Shown: piece after piece, positions 32,862 to 42,418 of the stretch
Numbering within the stretch: the first letter of the stretch is position 1
How the letters are laid out: every line of letters starts with the position of its first letter
Origin: Ramlibacter pinisoli
GTDB lineage: Bacteria > Pseudomonadota > Gammaproteobacteria > Burkholderiales > Burkholderiaceae_C
Reading direction: 5' to 3'
DNA: 64,000 bases
Assembly (NCBI RefSeq): GCF_009758015.1
Contig: NZ_WSEL01000009.1
Location: forward strand, 930,001 to 994,000
Made by a program: the position numbers and the translations under genes
Notes under the pieces: generated by a model
The model's input: the letters and a program-made list of their open reading frames with translations, nothing else
What the model was told of the DNA's origin: nothing
Databases searched by the model: none

Positions 32862-33707
32862 ATGGAGCTGCAGCAGCTGGCCACCAACGGCATCCGGCTC
32901 GAGGTCGCCTCGGCCGGGCCGGCGCGCGGCGAGCTGGTGATCCTGCTGCATGGCTTTCCCGAGTCGGCCGATGCCTGGCAGCAGCAGGTGCCGGCGCTCG
33001 CCGGCGCCGGGCTGCGGGTGCTGGCCCCCCACCAGCGCGGCTATGCCGGCTCGTCCAAGCCGTCCGCCCTGGCCGACTACCGCCTGAGCATGCTGGCGCG
33101 CGACGTGGTCGGGCTGGCCGACGCGGCCGGCGCGGGCCGCTTCTCGGTCGTGGGCCACGACTGGGGCGCGGCAATCGGCTGGCACCTGGCCACCGTCTAC
33201 CCCGAGCGCGTGCAGCGCCTGGTCGTGCTGAACGGGGCCCATACCGGCACTGTCGCGACGCACGCCCTGCGCCACCCGACGCAGGTGGTGCGCAGCTGGT
33301 AAGTCGGCGCGTTCCAGCTGCCGCTGGCGCCCGAACTGCTGCTGCGCGCCCACGACTACGCCGGCCTGCGCCGCGCCCTGGCGGCCGCCGGCCGGCCCGG
33401 CTCGGTGCCGCCCGACCTGGTCGATCGCTACCGCGCACAATGGGGGCAGCCCGGCGCACTGACGGCGATGCTCAACTGGTACCGCGCCCTGGCGCTGGAC
33501 CCGCCCACGCCGGCACGCCGGCTGGCGCTGCCAGTCTCCATCCTCTGGGGCGAACAGGACCCCCTGCTCGACCGCACGCTGGCCGATGCCGCCCTGGCCC
33601 TGTGCGACCGCGGCACGCTGGTGCCGTTCCCGCGGGCCACGCACTGGCTGCACCACGAGGAGCCGCAGGCGGTGACGCGCGAGCTGCTGCAGGCGCTGGC
33701 GGCCTAG
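32862..33707 (+). pseudogene. Alpha/beta hydrolase (epoxide hydrolase-like) with one in-frame stop
   Basis: Two open segments (32862-33302 and from 33303 on) are in the same frame, separated only by TAA at 33300-33302 in 'RSW-stop-VGAFQLP'. Relatives carry Tyr at this position, so one base change (TAC/TAT to TAA) explains it. All catalytic parts are intact: 'LLHGFPESADAWQQQ', nucleophile Asp in 'VVGHDWGAAIGW', Asp in 'LWGEQDPLLD' and His in 'ATHWLHHEE'. The full protein would be 281 residues, the usual size. It is either a recent nonsense mutation or a sequencing error; codon use on both sides is undisturbed. Confidence 0.85.
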
Positions 33708-33827
33708 CCGACCGGCACCCCGTGCGCAGCGGGCCACCGGGCCACGGTGGTCGAAGGCCAGGCGGTACCATGGTCCGCTGCCTCTGCCCGCTTCCGGCCC
33801 CCGGAAGCCGACCCGACCTTCCTTCCG

Positions 33828-36800
33828 ATGAGCGACCAATCCACTTCCACACCGTCCGCCCGCTGGCAGTTCTGGATCGACCGTGGCGGCACCTTCACCG
33901 ACGTCGTCGGCCGGCGGCCCGACGGCACCCTGGTCACGCACAAGCTCCTGTCCGAGAACCCCGAGCAGTACCGCGACGCCGCCGTGGCCGGCATCCGCCA
34001 CCTGCTGGAGTTGCAGCCGGGCGAGCCGATCCGGCCCGACCAGGTCGAGTGCGTGAAGATGGGCACGACGGTGGCGACCAACGCCCTGCTCGAGCGCAAG
34101 GGCGAGCCCACCGTGCTGGTCACGACCCGGGGCTTCCGCGACGCGCTGCGCATCGCCTACCAGAACCGCCCGCGCCTGTTCGACCGCCACATCGTGCTGC
34201 CCGAGCTGCTGTACGCGCGCGTGATCGAGGCCCGCGAGCGCGTGGCAGCGCAGGGCGAGCTGATCGAGGCCCTGGACGAGGCGCACCTGAGGGAGCAGCT
34301 GGCCGCGGCCCACGCCGCGGGCCTGCGCAGCTGCGCGGTGGTGTTCCTGCACGGCTACCGCTACACCGCGCACGAGGCCGCCGCGGCCCGCATCGCGCGC
34401 GATGCCGGCTTCACGCAGGTGAGCACTTCGCACGGCACCAGCCCGATGATGAAGTTCGTCAGCCGCGGCGACACCACCGTGGTCGATGCCTACCTGTCGC
34501 CCATCCTGCGCCGCTACGTCGAGCAGGTCGCGGCCGAGATGCCGGGCGTGCGGCTGTTCTTCATGCAGTCCTCCGGCGGACTGACCGACGCCCACGCCTT
34601 CCAGGGCAAGGACGCCATCCTCTCCGGCCCCGCCGGCGGCATCGTCGGCATGGCGCGGACGGCGGCGCTCGGCGGCCACGCGCGGGTGATCGGCTTCGAC
34701 ATGGGCGGCACCTCGACCGACGTGTCGCACTTCGCGGGCGAGTTCGAGCGCGAGTTCGAGACCCAGGTGGCGGGCGTGCGCATGCGAGCGCCCATGATGA
34801 GCATCCACACGGTGGCGGCCGGCGGCGGCTCCATCCTGGAGTTCGACGGCGCGCGCTTCCGCGTCGGCCCGCAGAGCGCCGGCGCCAACCCCGGCCCGGC
34901 CTGCTACCGCCGCGGCGGCCCGCTGGCAGTGACGGATGCCAACGTCATGGTCGGCAAGATCCAGCCGCGCCACTTCCCGCAGGTGTTCGGCCCCGGCGCC
35001 GACGAGCCGCTGAGCGCCCGGGCCGCCGAGGAGAAGTTCGGCGCCCTCGCGCAACGCACCGGCCGCTCGCCCGAGGAGGTGGCCGAGGGCTTCATCGCCA
35101 TCGCCGTGCAGCAGATGGCCAACGCGATCAAGAAGATCTCGGTGGCGCGCGGCTACGACGTCACCCGCTACACGCTGCAGTGCTTCGGCGGCGCCGGCGG
35201 CCAGCACGCCTGCCTGGTGGCCGATGCGCTGGGCATGACGCGGGTCTTCGTGCACCCGCTGGCCGGCGTGCTGTCGGCCTACGGCATGGGCCTGGCCGAC
35301 CAGAACGTGATCCGCGAGCAGGCGGTGGAACTGCCCCTGGAAGCGGCGGCGCTGGCCGAGGTCGGGCGGCGGCTCGACGCCCTGGCCGCGGCCGCCAGTG
35401 CCGACCTCGAGCGGCAGCAGGTCAGTGCGGGCGCGCTGCGGGTGGCGCGCCGGGTGCACGTGCGCTACCAGGGCAGCGACTCGGCGCTGGTGGTGCCGTT
35501 CGGCGACCTGGCGTCCATCCAGGCCGGCTTCGAGGCCGCCTACCGGCAGCGCTTCTCGTTCCTGATGCAGGGCAAGGCGCTGGTGGTCGAGGCGGTGTCG
35601 GTGGAGGCGGTGGTGGCCGGCGACGCGCCGGCCGAGCAGCGCCAGCCGGTCCATCCGCCGCGCGAGGTGCCGCGCCGCGAGACGGTGCGCATGTACTCCG
35701 GCGGCCAGTGGCACCAGGCTGCGCTGGTAGTGCGCGAGGACCTGCGCCCGGGCGACACCATCGCCGGCCCGGCCATCATCGCGGAGAAGAACGCCACCAC
35801 CGTCGTCGAGCCGGGCTGGCAGGCCGCCCTCACCGACCTCGACCACCTGGTGCTCGACCGCCGCGTGCCGCGCGCGCTGACCTACGCCGCCGGGACGCAG
35901 GTCGACCCGGTGCTGCTGGAGGTGTTCAACAACCTGTTCATGAACATCGCCGAGCAGATGGGCCTGCAGCTGCAGAACACCGCCTACTCGGTGAACATCA
36001 AGGAGCGGCTGGACTTCTCCTGCGCGCTGTTCGACGCCGAGGGCAACCTCATCGCCAACGCACCGCACATGCCGGTGCACCTGGGCTCCATGGGCGAGAG
36101 CATCAAGACCGTCATCCGCGAGAACCGCGCCACCATGGCGCCCGGCGACGTCTACGTGCTGAACGACCCCTACCACGGCGGCACCCACCTGCCCGACGTC
36201 ACCGTGATCACGCCGGTGTACGGCGACGATGCCGCGCCGGACGCCCGGCCCCTGTTCTACGTCGGCTCGCGCGGCCACCACGCCGACATCGGCGGCACCA
36301 CGCCCGGCTCCATGCCCCCGTTCTCGACCCGCATCGAGGAGGAAGGGGTGCAGATCGACAACGTCAAGCTGGTCGACCGCGGCGTGCTGCGGGAGGCGGA
36401 GATGCTGGCCTTGCTCAGGAGCGGTCAACACCCCAGCCGGAACCCCGAGCAGAACATGGCGGATTTGAAAGCGCAGATCGCCGCCAACGAGAAGGGCGTG
36501 CAGGAACTGCGCAAGATGGTCGGGCAGTTCGGCCTCGACGTGGTGCAGGCCTACATGCGGCACGTGCAGGACAACGCCGAGGAGTCGGTGCGGCGCGTGA
36601 TCACCCGGCTGAAGGACGGGCAGTTCACGCTGCCGCTGGACAACGGCGCGCAGATCCGGGTGGCGATCCGCGTCGATGCCGCGGCCCGCAGTGCCGAGAT
36701 CGACTTCACCGGCACCTCGCCACAGCAGGAGAACAACTTCAATGCGCCGACGGCCGTCTGCATGGCCGCGGTGCTGTACGTGTTCCGCACCCTGGTCGAC

Positions 36801-37469
36801 GACGACATCCCGCTCAACGCCGGCTGCCTCAAGCCGCTCCAGGTGCTCATCCCGCCGGGCTCGATGCTCAACCCGAACCCACCCGCCTCCGTGGTGGCCG
36901 GCAACGTCGAGACCTCCACCTGCATCACCAACGCGCTCTACGGCGCGCTGGGCGTGATGGCGGCGGGCCAGTGCACCATGAACAACTTCACCTTCGGCAA
37001 CGAGCGCCACCAGTACTACGAGACCATCTCGGGCGGCTCGGGCGCCGGCGGCCTGTTCGACGCGGCCGGCCGGCCGTGCGGCGGCTTCGACGGCACCAGC
37101 GTGGTCCAGGCCCACATGACCAACTCGCGCCTGACCGACCCCGAGATCCTGGAGTTCCGCTTCCCGGTGCGGCTCGACAGCTACGAGATCCGGCACGGCT
37201 CCGGCGGCGCCGGGCGCTGGTCGGGCGGCCACGGCGGCATCCGCCGGGTGCGCTTCCTGGAAGCCATGACGGCCAGCATCCTGTCCAACGGGCGCCGGCA
37301 CGGCGCCTTCGGCATGGCCGGGGGCCAGCCCGGCCAGGTGGGCGTCAACCGCGTGGTGCGCGCCGACGGCCGCGTGGAGCCGCTCGACCACATCGGCTCG
37401 GTGGCGATGGGCCCCGGCGACGTGTTCGAGATCCACACGCCGGGCGGCGGCGGCTACGGGGCTCCCTGA
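33828..37469 (+). CDS. 5-oxoprolinase-type fused hydantoinase A/B protein
   Basis: The ATG at 33828 ([20 protein letters not shown]) gives 1213 residues. Residues 1 to about 690 form the HyuA-like part ('[13 protein letters not shown]', '[16 protein letters not shown]', '[13 protein letters not shown]'). Residues from about 692 form the HyuB-like part ('[20 protein letters not shown]', '[16 protein letters not shown]'). Single-chain fusions of this length are ATP-dependent 5-oxoprolinases that open 5-oxoproline to glutamate. A related amidase substrate is possible. No pxpABC or other glutathione-cycle genes are close by. Confidence 0.93.
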   Translation: MSDQSTSTPSARWQFWIDRGGTFTDVVGRRPDGTLVTHKLLSENPEQYRDAAVAGIRHLLELQPGEPIRPDQVECVKMGTTVATNALLERKGEPTVLVTTRGFRDALRIAYQNRPRLFDRHIVLPELLYARVIEARERVAAQGELIEALDEAHLREQLAAAHAAGLRSCAVVFLHGYRYTAHEAAAARIARDAGFTQVSTSHGTSPMMKFVSRGDTTVVDAYLSPILRRYVEQVAAEMPGVRLFFMQSSGGLTDAHAFQGKDAILSGPAGGIVGMARTAALGGHARVIGFDMGGTSTDVSHFAGEFEREFETQVAGVRMRAPMMSIHTVAAGGGSILEFDGARFRVGPQSAGANPGPACYRRGGPLAVTDANVMVGKIQPRHFPQVFGPGADEPLSARAAEEKFGALAQRTGRSPEEVAEGFIAIAVQQMANAIKKISVARGYDVTRYTLQCFGGAGGQHACLVADALGMTRVFVHPLAGVLSAYGMGLADQNVIREQAVELPLEAAALAEVGRRLDALAAAASADLERQQVSAGALRVARRVHVRYQGSDSALVVPFGDLASIQAGFEAAYRQRFSFLMQGKALVVEAVSVEAVVAGDAPAEQRQPVHPPREVPRRETVRMYSGGQWHQAALVVREDLRPGDTIAGPAIIAEKNATTVVEPGWQAALTDLDHLVLDRRVPRALTYAAGTQVDPVLLEVFNNLFMNIAEQMGLQLQNTAYSVNIKERLDFSCALFDAEGNLIANAPHMPVHLGSMGESIKTVIRENRATMAPGDVYVLNDPYHGGTHLPDVTVITPVYGDDAAPDARPLFYVGSRGHHADIGGTTPGSMPPFSTRIEEEGVQIDNVKLVDRGVLREAEMLALLRSGQHPSRNPEQNMADLKAQIAANEKGVQELRKMVGQFGLDVVQAYMRHVQDNAEESVRRVITRLKDGQFTLPLDNGAQIRVAIRVDAAARSAEIDFTGTSPQQENNFNAPTAVCMAAVLYVFRTLVDDDIPLNAGCLKPLQVLIPPGSMLNPNPPASVVAGNVETSTCITNALYGALGVMAAGQCTMNNFTFGNERHQYYETISGGSGAGGLFDAAGRPCGGFDGTSVVQAHMTNSRLTDPEILEFRFPVRLDSYEIRHGSGGAGRWSGGHGGIRRVRFLEAMTASILSNGRRHGAFGMAGGQPGQVGVNRVVRADGRVEPLDHIGSVAMGPGDVFEIHTPGGGGYGAP

Positions 37470-38270
37470 TCAGCGCAGGGCCGGGCGTTCGGTGGGCCAG
37501 GAGGCCGGCCGCACGCCGTCCGCGCGGCCGCGGCGCGATTCGCCGCCGGCCAGTTGCCGTGCGGCCTCCTCCTGCTGGCGCAGGAGCGGCAGCTGGCGCT
37601 CGATCCAGGCCTTGAGCGCCGGGTCGGTCGCGGCGGCCAGCGCCCGTTCGTAGTTCTGGACCGCCACACGCTGCTGCTCCGGCCCGACCAGCTCGACGTA
37701 CTGGCGATCGAACTTCGCGCCCTGCGACCGACCCAGGCGGTTGAGCGCCTTGCGCTGGGCGTTGTCCATCATGGGAAGCGCCATGCCGCGGGCGTGCAGC
37801 AGGTGCTGCAGTTCGGCGTCGGCGGTTTCCCGGTATTCCAGGACGCTGTCGGAGAACGCCAGCACGCCAGGCGTGCGGCCGCGGGCGCGCGCCAGCCGGC
37901 TGGCTTCGGCCTCGAGCCGCCCATGCATGGCGGCGGCACGCAGGAAGCCGCGGGCTTCGCGCTCGTCGGGCGGCAGGCGCGTCGCCGTGCGCGCCGACTC
38001 GGCGGCATAACCGTCCCAACGCCGTGCGGGCTCGGCCTTGACTGCGGCAGCGGGAGCGGGCGGTGCCTTGCGCGGCGACTCCGCGGGTTTGCGGGGCAGG
38101 ACCGGGACGGCGCTCTCCTCCTGGGAAGACGGCGCGTTCGGCTCGATCAGCAGCGGACCTTCGGCCTGGGCGGGGTCCTGTGCCCGTACGCCGCGCGCGA
38201 TCAACAACAACCCGGCCGCCGCCAATGCACCCCAGACCCATCGCCGACCGACCACCACCACCGCCTCCAT
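37470..38270 (-). CDS. DUF4142-type exported protein
   Basis: This 266-residue protein has a hydrophobic N-terminus (about residues 10-30, 'RWVWGALAAAGLLLIARGVR') as signal or anchor, a Pro/Ala-rich linker, then a helical DUF4142 (ferritin-like) region: 'RGFLRAAAMHGRLEAEASRL', 'LAFSDSVLEYRETADAELQ' and 'YVELVGPEQQRVAVQNYERA'. The family is periplasmic and of unknown function, often near stress genes. The gene is convergent with, and directly abuts, the oxoprolinase gene. Confidence 0.8.
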   Translation of the reverse strand: MEAVVVVGRRWVWGALAAAGLLLIARGVRAQDPAQAEGPLLIEPNAPSSQEESAVPVLPRKPAESPRKAPPAPAAAVKAEPARRWDGYAAESARTATRLPPDEREARGFLRAAAMHGRLEAEASRLARARGRTPGVLAFSDSVLEYRETADAELQHLLHARGMALPMMDNAQRKALNRLGRSQGAKFDRQYVELVGPEQQRVAVQNYERALAAATDPALKAWIERQLPLLRQQEEAARQLAGGESRRGRADGVRPASWPTERPALR

Positions 38271-38324
38271 CGCGCGCCCCCGCGGAGCGCTCTCGCTATT
38301 GTTGGGCCGCGATCGGCCCCGCGA

Positions 38325-38354
38325 TGTCAGAACCGGCCGACAGCCGTGTAGGAC
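38325..38354 (-). promoter_or_regulatory. Paired TGT(A/C)(A/G)GA motifs upstream of DUF4142 gene
   Basis: TGTCAGAA (38325-38332) and TGTAGGAC (38347-38354) are 22 bp apart, 55-85 bp upstream of the start at 38270. Confidence 0.4.
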
Positions 38355-38365
38355 GTCTCGTGGCG

Positions 38366-39133
38366 CTAGCTGCCTGTCTTGTTGGCGCCACTCCCGCCAC
38401 CGGTCTGGGTGCTGGCGCCGCCATGGTCGGCCGCATCCTTGTTCGCGCCGGTTGCCGCGCCCGGCTTGCTGGCGCCGGCGCCCATCTTCTGCGCGTCCGT
38501 GCCCTTGCCGCCGTCCTGCAGCTTGCGCGCCTGCGCGAGGTGCTCCTTGAGGGTCGGCAGGGTCCTGGTGACCCAGGCCTTGAGCTCCGGGTCCTTCACG
38601 TCCTTGCTGGCCTTCTCGAAGTCCTTGATGTCCTTCTCGTGGTCCTGGATGCCCACCGTCCGGATGAAGTCCTTGTCGAACTCGTCGGCCTTCTTCTTGC
38701 CCATCTGCTCGACGTCGCGCCGCATGGCGTGCGGCGGTGCGGCCGGCAGCTCGACGCCCTTGGCGTTGGCCAGCATGGTGAGCTCGTCGTTGGCCTTGGT
38801 GTGCTGGTCCACCAGCATGTCGGCAAAGGCCTTGACGTCGGGGTCCTTCGCGCGCGTCGTGGCCAGCTGGGCCACCTGCACCTCGTACATGCCGCTGCCG
38901 GCAGCCCTCTGGATGAACTTGCGGTCGTCCGCCGACACCTTGTCATCCTTCCTGGACTCCGTCTGGCGCGTGCCCTCGCCGGGTTGCGCGGCCGGCGCCG
39001 AACGGCCGCCGGTGGCGGACGTGCCGGTGCCGCCGGCGCCCGCCGGCTGGGTCGCGCCGCTCGCCTGCGCCAGGGCGCCACCGGCCGACAACAGCATGGC
39101 CATCGCGATGGCGGAAAGCTGGGGTCGTTGCAT
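38366..39133 (-). CDS. DUF4142-family exported protein
   Basis: The ATG at 39133, with AGGAG upstream, gives 255 residues. A signal peptide (MQRPQLSAIAMAMLLSAGGA) and an Ala/Gly/Thr-rich linker precede the DUF4142 domain: 'SADDRKFIQRAAGSGMYEVQ', 'VKAFADMLVDQHTKANDELT' and 'KDFIRTVGIQDHEKDIKDFE'. The C-terminus is again Gly/Ala/Ser-rich. Periplasmic, function unknown. It is a better family match than its neighbour at 37470, with which it shares the overall fold pattern. Confidence 0.88.
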   Translation of the reverse strand: MQRPQLSAIAMAMLLSAGGALAQASGATQPAGAGGTGTSATGGRSAPAAQPGEGTRQTESRKDDKVSADDRKFIQRAAGSGMYEVQVAQLATTRAKDPDVKAFADMLVDQHTKANDELTMLANAKGVELPAAPPHAMRRDVEQMGKKKADEFDKDFIRTVGIQDHEKDIKDFEKASKDVKDPELKAWVTRTLPTLKEHLAQARKLQDGGKGTDAQKMGAGASKPGAATGANKDAADHGGASTQTGGGSGANKTGS

Positions 39134-39185
39134 CGAACTGCTCCTGCATGACAAGCGGCGCTCCCCGCGCCGCATTTGATCCCTC

Positions 39186-40397
39186 TTATTTGCGGGAACC
39201 GGATGACCCGGTGCTGCCGCCACTGCCGGACGTGGTCGAGCCGCTGCCCGTTCCCGAGCCCTGCGCGGCCTCGCCGGCGCGCGCGGCCTGGGCACCCGCC
39301 GCGCCGCTCATGCTGCTGCCGACCGAGCCCATGCCGCTGGAGCCGCGCAGGTCGGTCGCGGACCCGCCGCCCGAACCGCCGGCGCCGCTGGCGCCGCTGC
39401 CCTGGTGCGAGCCGGTGGCGCCGCCGGTGGGCCCAAAATTGCCGCCGGTGGTCTGCGGCGGCACGCCGGTGTTCTGGCCCTGGCCGCCGCTGCGGCTGGC
39501 GCGCCAGCTGTTGAATTCGTCGGAGAACTTGCGGTAGCGGTCCTGGCGCCAGTGCTCGTAGTCCTGGTCCAGGTTGCGGATCTGCTCTTCACGCCACTGG
39601 TGGTAGTCCGGGTCATGGTGGTGGTGCCCGGCGCCCTGCCCGCCATAGCCGCCCTGCAGGCCGCCGCCATATTGCGGCTGGCCATGGCCGCCCTGCGCGC
39701 CGTAGCCCTGTTGCTCGTGCTGGCCACCCCTGCCACCGTAGCCTTGCTGGCCGTGCTGCTCGTGCTGGCTGCCCCAGGTGCCACTTTGGCCGTAGCCCTG
39801 CTGGCCATGGCCCGGTTCGCCGTACTGCCCCTGCTGGCCGCCCCAGGCCCCGCCCTGGCTGCCGTAGCCGCCCTGCCCGTACTGCGTGCCCATGCCGCCG
39901 TACGGCTGGCCCTGCTGCTGGCCGTAGCCCATGTCGTGGCCGCGATTGCGTTCGTCGGCCCGGCCCCAGCCTCCGGCGCCGGACCGGCCGCCGGCATAGC
40001 CGCCCTGGTCCCCGTAGCCCGACTGGCCGCCGTAGCTGCCCTGGCCGCCGTAGCCGCTCTGGTCCTGCGAACCCTGGCCGTAGCCGCCGCGGCCCCAGCC
40101 TTCCTGCGCCCGCGATTCACCGCCGTACTCGTCGCCGCGCCAGCGCGACTCCTGGCCGCCGCGGCCTTCGGCATGGCGTTCGCCGCCGTAGCCGCCATAG
40201 CCGCCCGATTGCTGGGATCCCATGTCACCGTAACCGCGCGAAGCCTCCCCCGCGCTGCCACGCTGCTGCGCGCCCTGCTGGCTGCGCATGTCGCGGCCCT
40301 GCGGATCGCGGCCTTGCGCCTCGCGTCCCTGGTCCTGCTGCCAGCGACCCTGCCCGCCCTGCTGACGGTCGCGGTCGTCCCAATCCCGTGATGGCAT
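39186..40397 (-). CDS. Gly/Tyr/Gln/Ser-rich low-complexity protein with a conserved charged segment
   Basis: The ATG at 40397 (MPSRDWDDRDRQQGGQGRWQ) is preceded by AAGGAG and gives 403 residues; a longer frame to 40490 has no support. Residues to about 255 are dominated by repeated units of the YGG/YGQQ/GYGGQ type with almost no hydrophobic residues. A short ordered-looking segment near residues 265-300 ('HQWREEQIRNLDQDYEHWRQ') follows; a Gly/Ser/Thr tail ends the protein. No signal peptide is seen. Similar proteins with this WRxxQ segment occur in Burkholderiales, to my recollection, but no function is known. TGTAGGAC motifs upstream link it to the stress-type genes. Confidence 0.72.
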   Translation of the reverse strand: MPSRDWDDRDRQQGGQGRWQQDQGREAQGRDPQGRDMRSQQGAQQRGSAGEASRGYGDMGSQQSGGYGGYGGERHAEGRGGQESRWRGDEYGGESRAQEGWGRGGYGQGSQDQSGYGGQGSYGGQSGYGDQGGYAGGRSGAGGWGRADERNRGHDMGYGQQQGQPYGGMGTQYGQGGYGSQGGAWGGQQGQYGEPGHGQQGYGQSGTWGSQHEQHGQQGYGGRGGQHEQQGYGAQGGHGQPQYGGGLQGGYGGQGAGHHHHDPDYHQWREEQIRNLDQDYEHWRQDRYRKFSDEFNSWRASRSGGQGQNTGVPPQTTGGNFGPTGGATGSHQGSGASGAGGSGGGSATDLRGSSGMGSVGSSMSGAAGAQAARAGEAAQGSGTGSGSTTSGSGGSTGSSGSRK

Positions 40398-40455
40398 GTG
40401 CTGCTCCTTGCTGTCGTCGATCACGGCGGAGCCCGCGCCCGCCGCACGAGATGAC

Positions 40456-40509
40456 GTTAGGACGAGGGCACAGGGCACCCTGTCGGACAAGGATGAATCG
40501 GTGTAGGAC
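40456..40509 (-). promoter_or_regulatory. TGT(A/C)GGAC motif pair upstream of the low-complexity gene
   Basis: TGTCGGAC (40481-40488) and TGTAGGAC (40502-40509) are 21 bp apart; a weaker GTTAGGAC is at 40456-40463. The region lies 60-110 bp before the ATG at 40397. Confidence 0.45.
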
Positions 40510-40562
40510 TGCGCGGGCGGTCTGCAACAGCCAGTTTCGGCACGGCGCGCGGCCGCGCCCGC

Positions 40563-41450
40563 TCAGTGCGCGAACTGGCCGACCAGCGCCACCAGCGCGA
40601 TGCCGGCGGCGAGCCAGGACACCTGGGCCGCCGTCTCGCGCGCAGACAGCCGCTTCTGCAGTTGCGGGATGAGGTCGGCCAGCGCGACGTAGACGAAGCT
40701 GCTGCTGGCGACCACCAGCAGGTAGGGCAGCAGCGACTCCAGCCGGTCGACCAGCACCCAGCCGACCAGGCCGCCCAGCGGCGTGACCGCCCCCGCCAGC
40801 GACACCTTCACCAGCGCGGCGCGACGGCTGCCGCTGGTCTCGCGCAGCACGGCCAGGTCGCCGATGTGGTGGGGCACCTCATGGGCCAGCACGGCCAGCG
40901 CCGCCACGGCACCCAGCCGCAGGTCGGCGACGAAGGCCGAAGCGATGAGCACGCCGTCGCCGAAGCAGTGCACGCTGTCGCCGGCCAGCACGGCCCAGCC
41001 GCCCGACGTGCGGCCGTGCGCCGGGCCGTGCAGATGGATGTGCGCGTGGCCATGCGCATGGCCGTGCACATGCGCATGCGCGTGGCCGTGCGCGTCGACA
41101 TAGCGGTGGCCGGCGCCCTGGTCGTGCTGTTCTGCATGTCCGAGGTCGTGGCTGTGTTCATGGCCGTGGTGCCAGAGTTCGGCCTTGTCCAGCAGGAAGA
41201 AGAACACCACGCTGACCAGCAGCGTGACGAACAGGGCACGCGCGCTGGCGCCGCTCTCGAACGCCTCGGGCAGCAGGTGCATGAAGGCGGTGGCCAGCAG
41301 CGCGCCGGCCGCCAGGCTCAGGAGATGCTGGGCCCCGGGCCGGCTGCTGTCCGCCGGGCCGAGCAGGCCCAGGCGCATGAGGCCGGCGGCCAGCCACACG
41401 CTGCCGATGCCGGCGGCCAGGGTGGCGCAGAAGATCGCGAGGACGGTCAT
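40563..41450 (-). CDS. ZIP-family metal transporter with His-rich loop
   Basis: The ATG at 41450 gives 295 residues and a good first helix ('MTVLAIFCATLAAGIGSVWL'); a start at 41540 adds a non-helical extension and is rejected. Eight hydrophobic helices are seen. The cytoplasmic loop between helices 3 and 4 has about 20 His in 55 residues ('HHGHEHSHDLGHAEQHDQGA', 'HAHAHVHGHAHGHAHIHLHG'). The metal path motifs 'DSVHCFGDGVLIASAF' and 'LAHEVPHHIGDLAVL' are present. It probably moves zinc or another divalent metal. Confidence 0.93.
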   Translation of the reverse strand: MTVLAIFCATLAAGIGSVWLAAGLMRLGLLGPADSSRPGAQHLLSLAAGALLATAFMHLLPEAFESGASARALFVTLLVSVVFFFLLDKAELWHHGHEHSHDLGHAEQHDQGAGHRYVDAHGHAHAHVHGHAHGHAHIHLHGPAHGRTSGGWAVLAGDSVHCFGDGVLIASAFVADLRLGAVAALAVLAHEVPHHIGDLAVLRETSGSRRAALVKVSLAGAVTPLGGLVGWVLVDRLESLLPYLLVVASSSFVYVALADLIPQLQKRLSARETAAQVSWLAAGIALVALVGQFAH

Positions 41451-41612
41451 TCGGTGGTCGCGGATGCGGGGCGGCAGGCCCGGAAACGAAGAAGCCGCCC
41501 GGGTGGCGGCTCGGCAGACCTGCTGGATCGATCTTACCAACCTCGGCAGCAGGCGCGGGCCGGTGGTCCATCCGGCAAACCTAGAATCGGCGCCTTTCCA
41601 CTAGGAGCAACC

Positions 41613-41801
41613 ATGCCCACGCTGCGCGTCGAACTGATGGAGGGCCGCACGCCCGAACAGAAGAAGAACCTGGTCCAGGCCCTCACCAAGGCCGTGGTCG
41701 AGACCCTGGGCAGCAAGCCCGAAGCGGTCGACATCCTGCTGTACGACATCAAGCGCAGCGACTGGGCCACCGGCGGAGTGCTGTGGTCGGAGAAGCAGTA
41801 G
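41613..41801 (+). CDS. 4-oxalocrotonate tautomerase-family protein
   Basis: This 62-residue protein starts at 41613 with CTAGGAGCAACC upstream, so Pro1 (after Met removal, 'PTLRVELMEGRTPEQKK') is the catalytic base. It shows 'LVQALTKAVVETLGSKPEAV' and Trp in 'SDWATGG', typical of 2-hydroxymuconate tautomerases. It is a hexameric or dimeric cytoplasmic enzyme of aromatic meta-cleavage or a related promiscuous tautomerase. No meta-cleavage genes lie nearby. Confidence 0.9.
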   Translation: MPTLRVELMEGRTPEQKKNLVQALTKAVVETLGSKPEAVDILLYDIKRSDWATGGVLWSEKQ

Positions 41802-42418
41802 CCCCACCGGCCCGTCCCCGGGCCCTGCTGTTCGACCTGGGCAACGTGGTGGTCGACGTCGACGTCGGCCGCTCCCTGCAGGCCTGGGCCGCCCACAGCC
41901 GGCTGCCGGCCGCGGCGCTGCAGGCGCGCTTTGCCGTCGATGCGGCGTACTGCCGCCACGAGACCGGCGCGCTCGACGCCGCCGGCTGGTTCGAGTACCT
42001 GCGCGGCCACCTGGAACTGGAAGGCGACGACGCCCGCATCCGCGACGGCTGGAACGCCCTGCTGCTGGCCGAGATCGCCGAAACCACGACACTGATCGAC
42101 CGCGTCCGGACGGCCGTGCCCTGCCACGCACTGTCGAACACCAACGTGACGCACGTCGCCGCGATCGAGGAGCGCTTCCCCGGCCTGCTGCCCCGCTTCG
42201 CGCGCGTCTTCGTCTCGCACGAGATCGGCCACCGCAAGCCGGCGCCGGAGGCGTTCGCGCACGTCCTGCAGTCCCTGGACCTGCCGGCCCATGAGGTCCT
42301 GTTCTTCGACGACCTGCCGGAGAACTGCGAAGCGGCGCAGGCGCTGGGCCTGCAGGCCGTCCTGGTCAGGCAGCCCGCCGACGTGCGCGAGGCGCTGGAG
42401 GCGCGGGGGCTGTTGTAG
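41783..42418 (+). CDS. HAD-superfamily hydrolase
   Basis: The only available start is GTG at 41783, overlapping the tautomerase gene by 19 bp in another frame. The 211-residue protein has HAD motif 1 'LLFDLGNVVVDVD' (with Gly-Asn in place of the usual second acid two residues on), motif 2 'CHALSNTNVTH', the Lys of motif 3 in 'HEIGHRKPAPEAF', and motif 4 'VLFFDDLPENCEAA'. This is the YihX/epoxide hydrolase N-terminal-like branch (DLGNVV). It is probably a small-molecule phosphatase; substrate unknown. Confidence 0.88.
   Translation: MVGEAVAPPARPRALLFDLGNVVVDVDVGRSLQAWAAHSRLPAAALQARFAVDAAYCRHETGALDAAGWFEYLRGHLELEGDDARIRDGWNALLLAEIAETTTLIDRVRTAVPCHALSNTNVTHVAAIEERFPGLLPRFARVFVSHEIGHRKPAPEAFAHVLQSLDLPAHEVLFFDDLPENCEAAQALGLQAVLVRQPADVREALEARGLL

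Noticed and set aside
39405..40391. Open + strand frame of 328 codons opposite the low-complexity gene
   Set aside because: It is the antisense of the repetitive YGG-type codons (an Ala/Val/Leu-rich shadow). The minus frame has the ribosome site and the conserved charged segment.
40990..41110. Possible tandem repeat in DNA (GTGGCCATGCGCATGGCC type)
   Set aside because: It is the coding sequence of the His-rich loop of the ZIP transporter, so the repetition is explained by protein composition.
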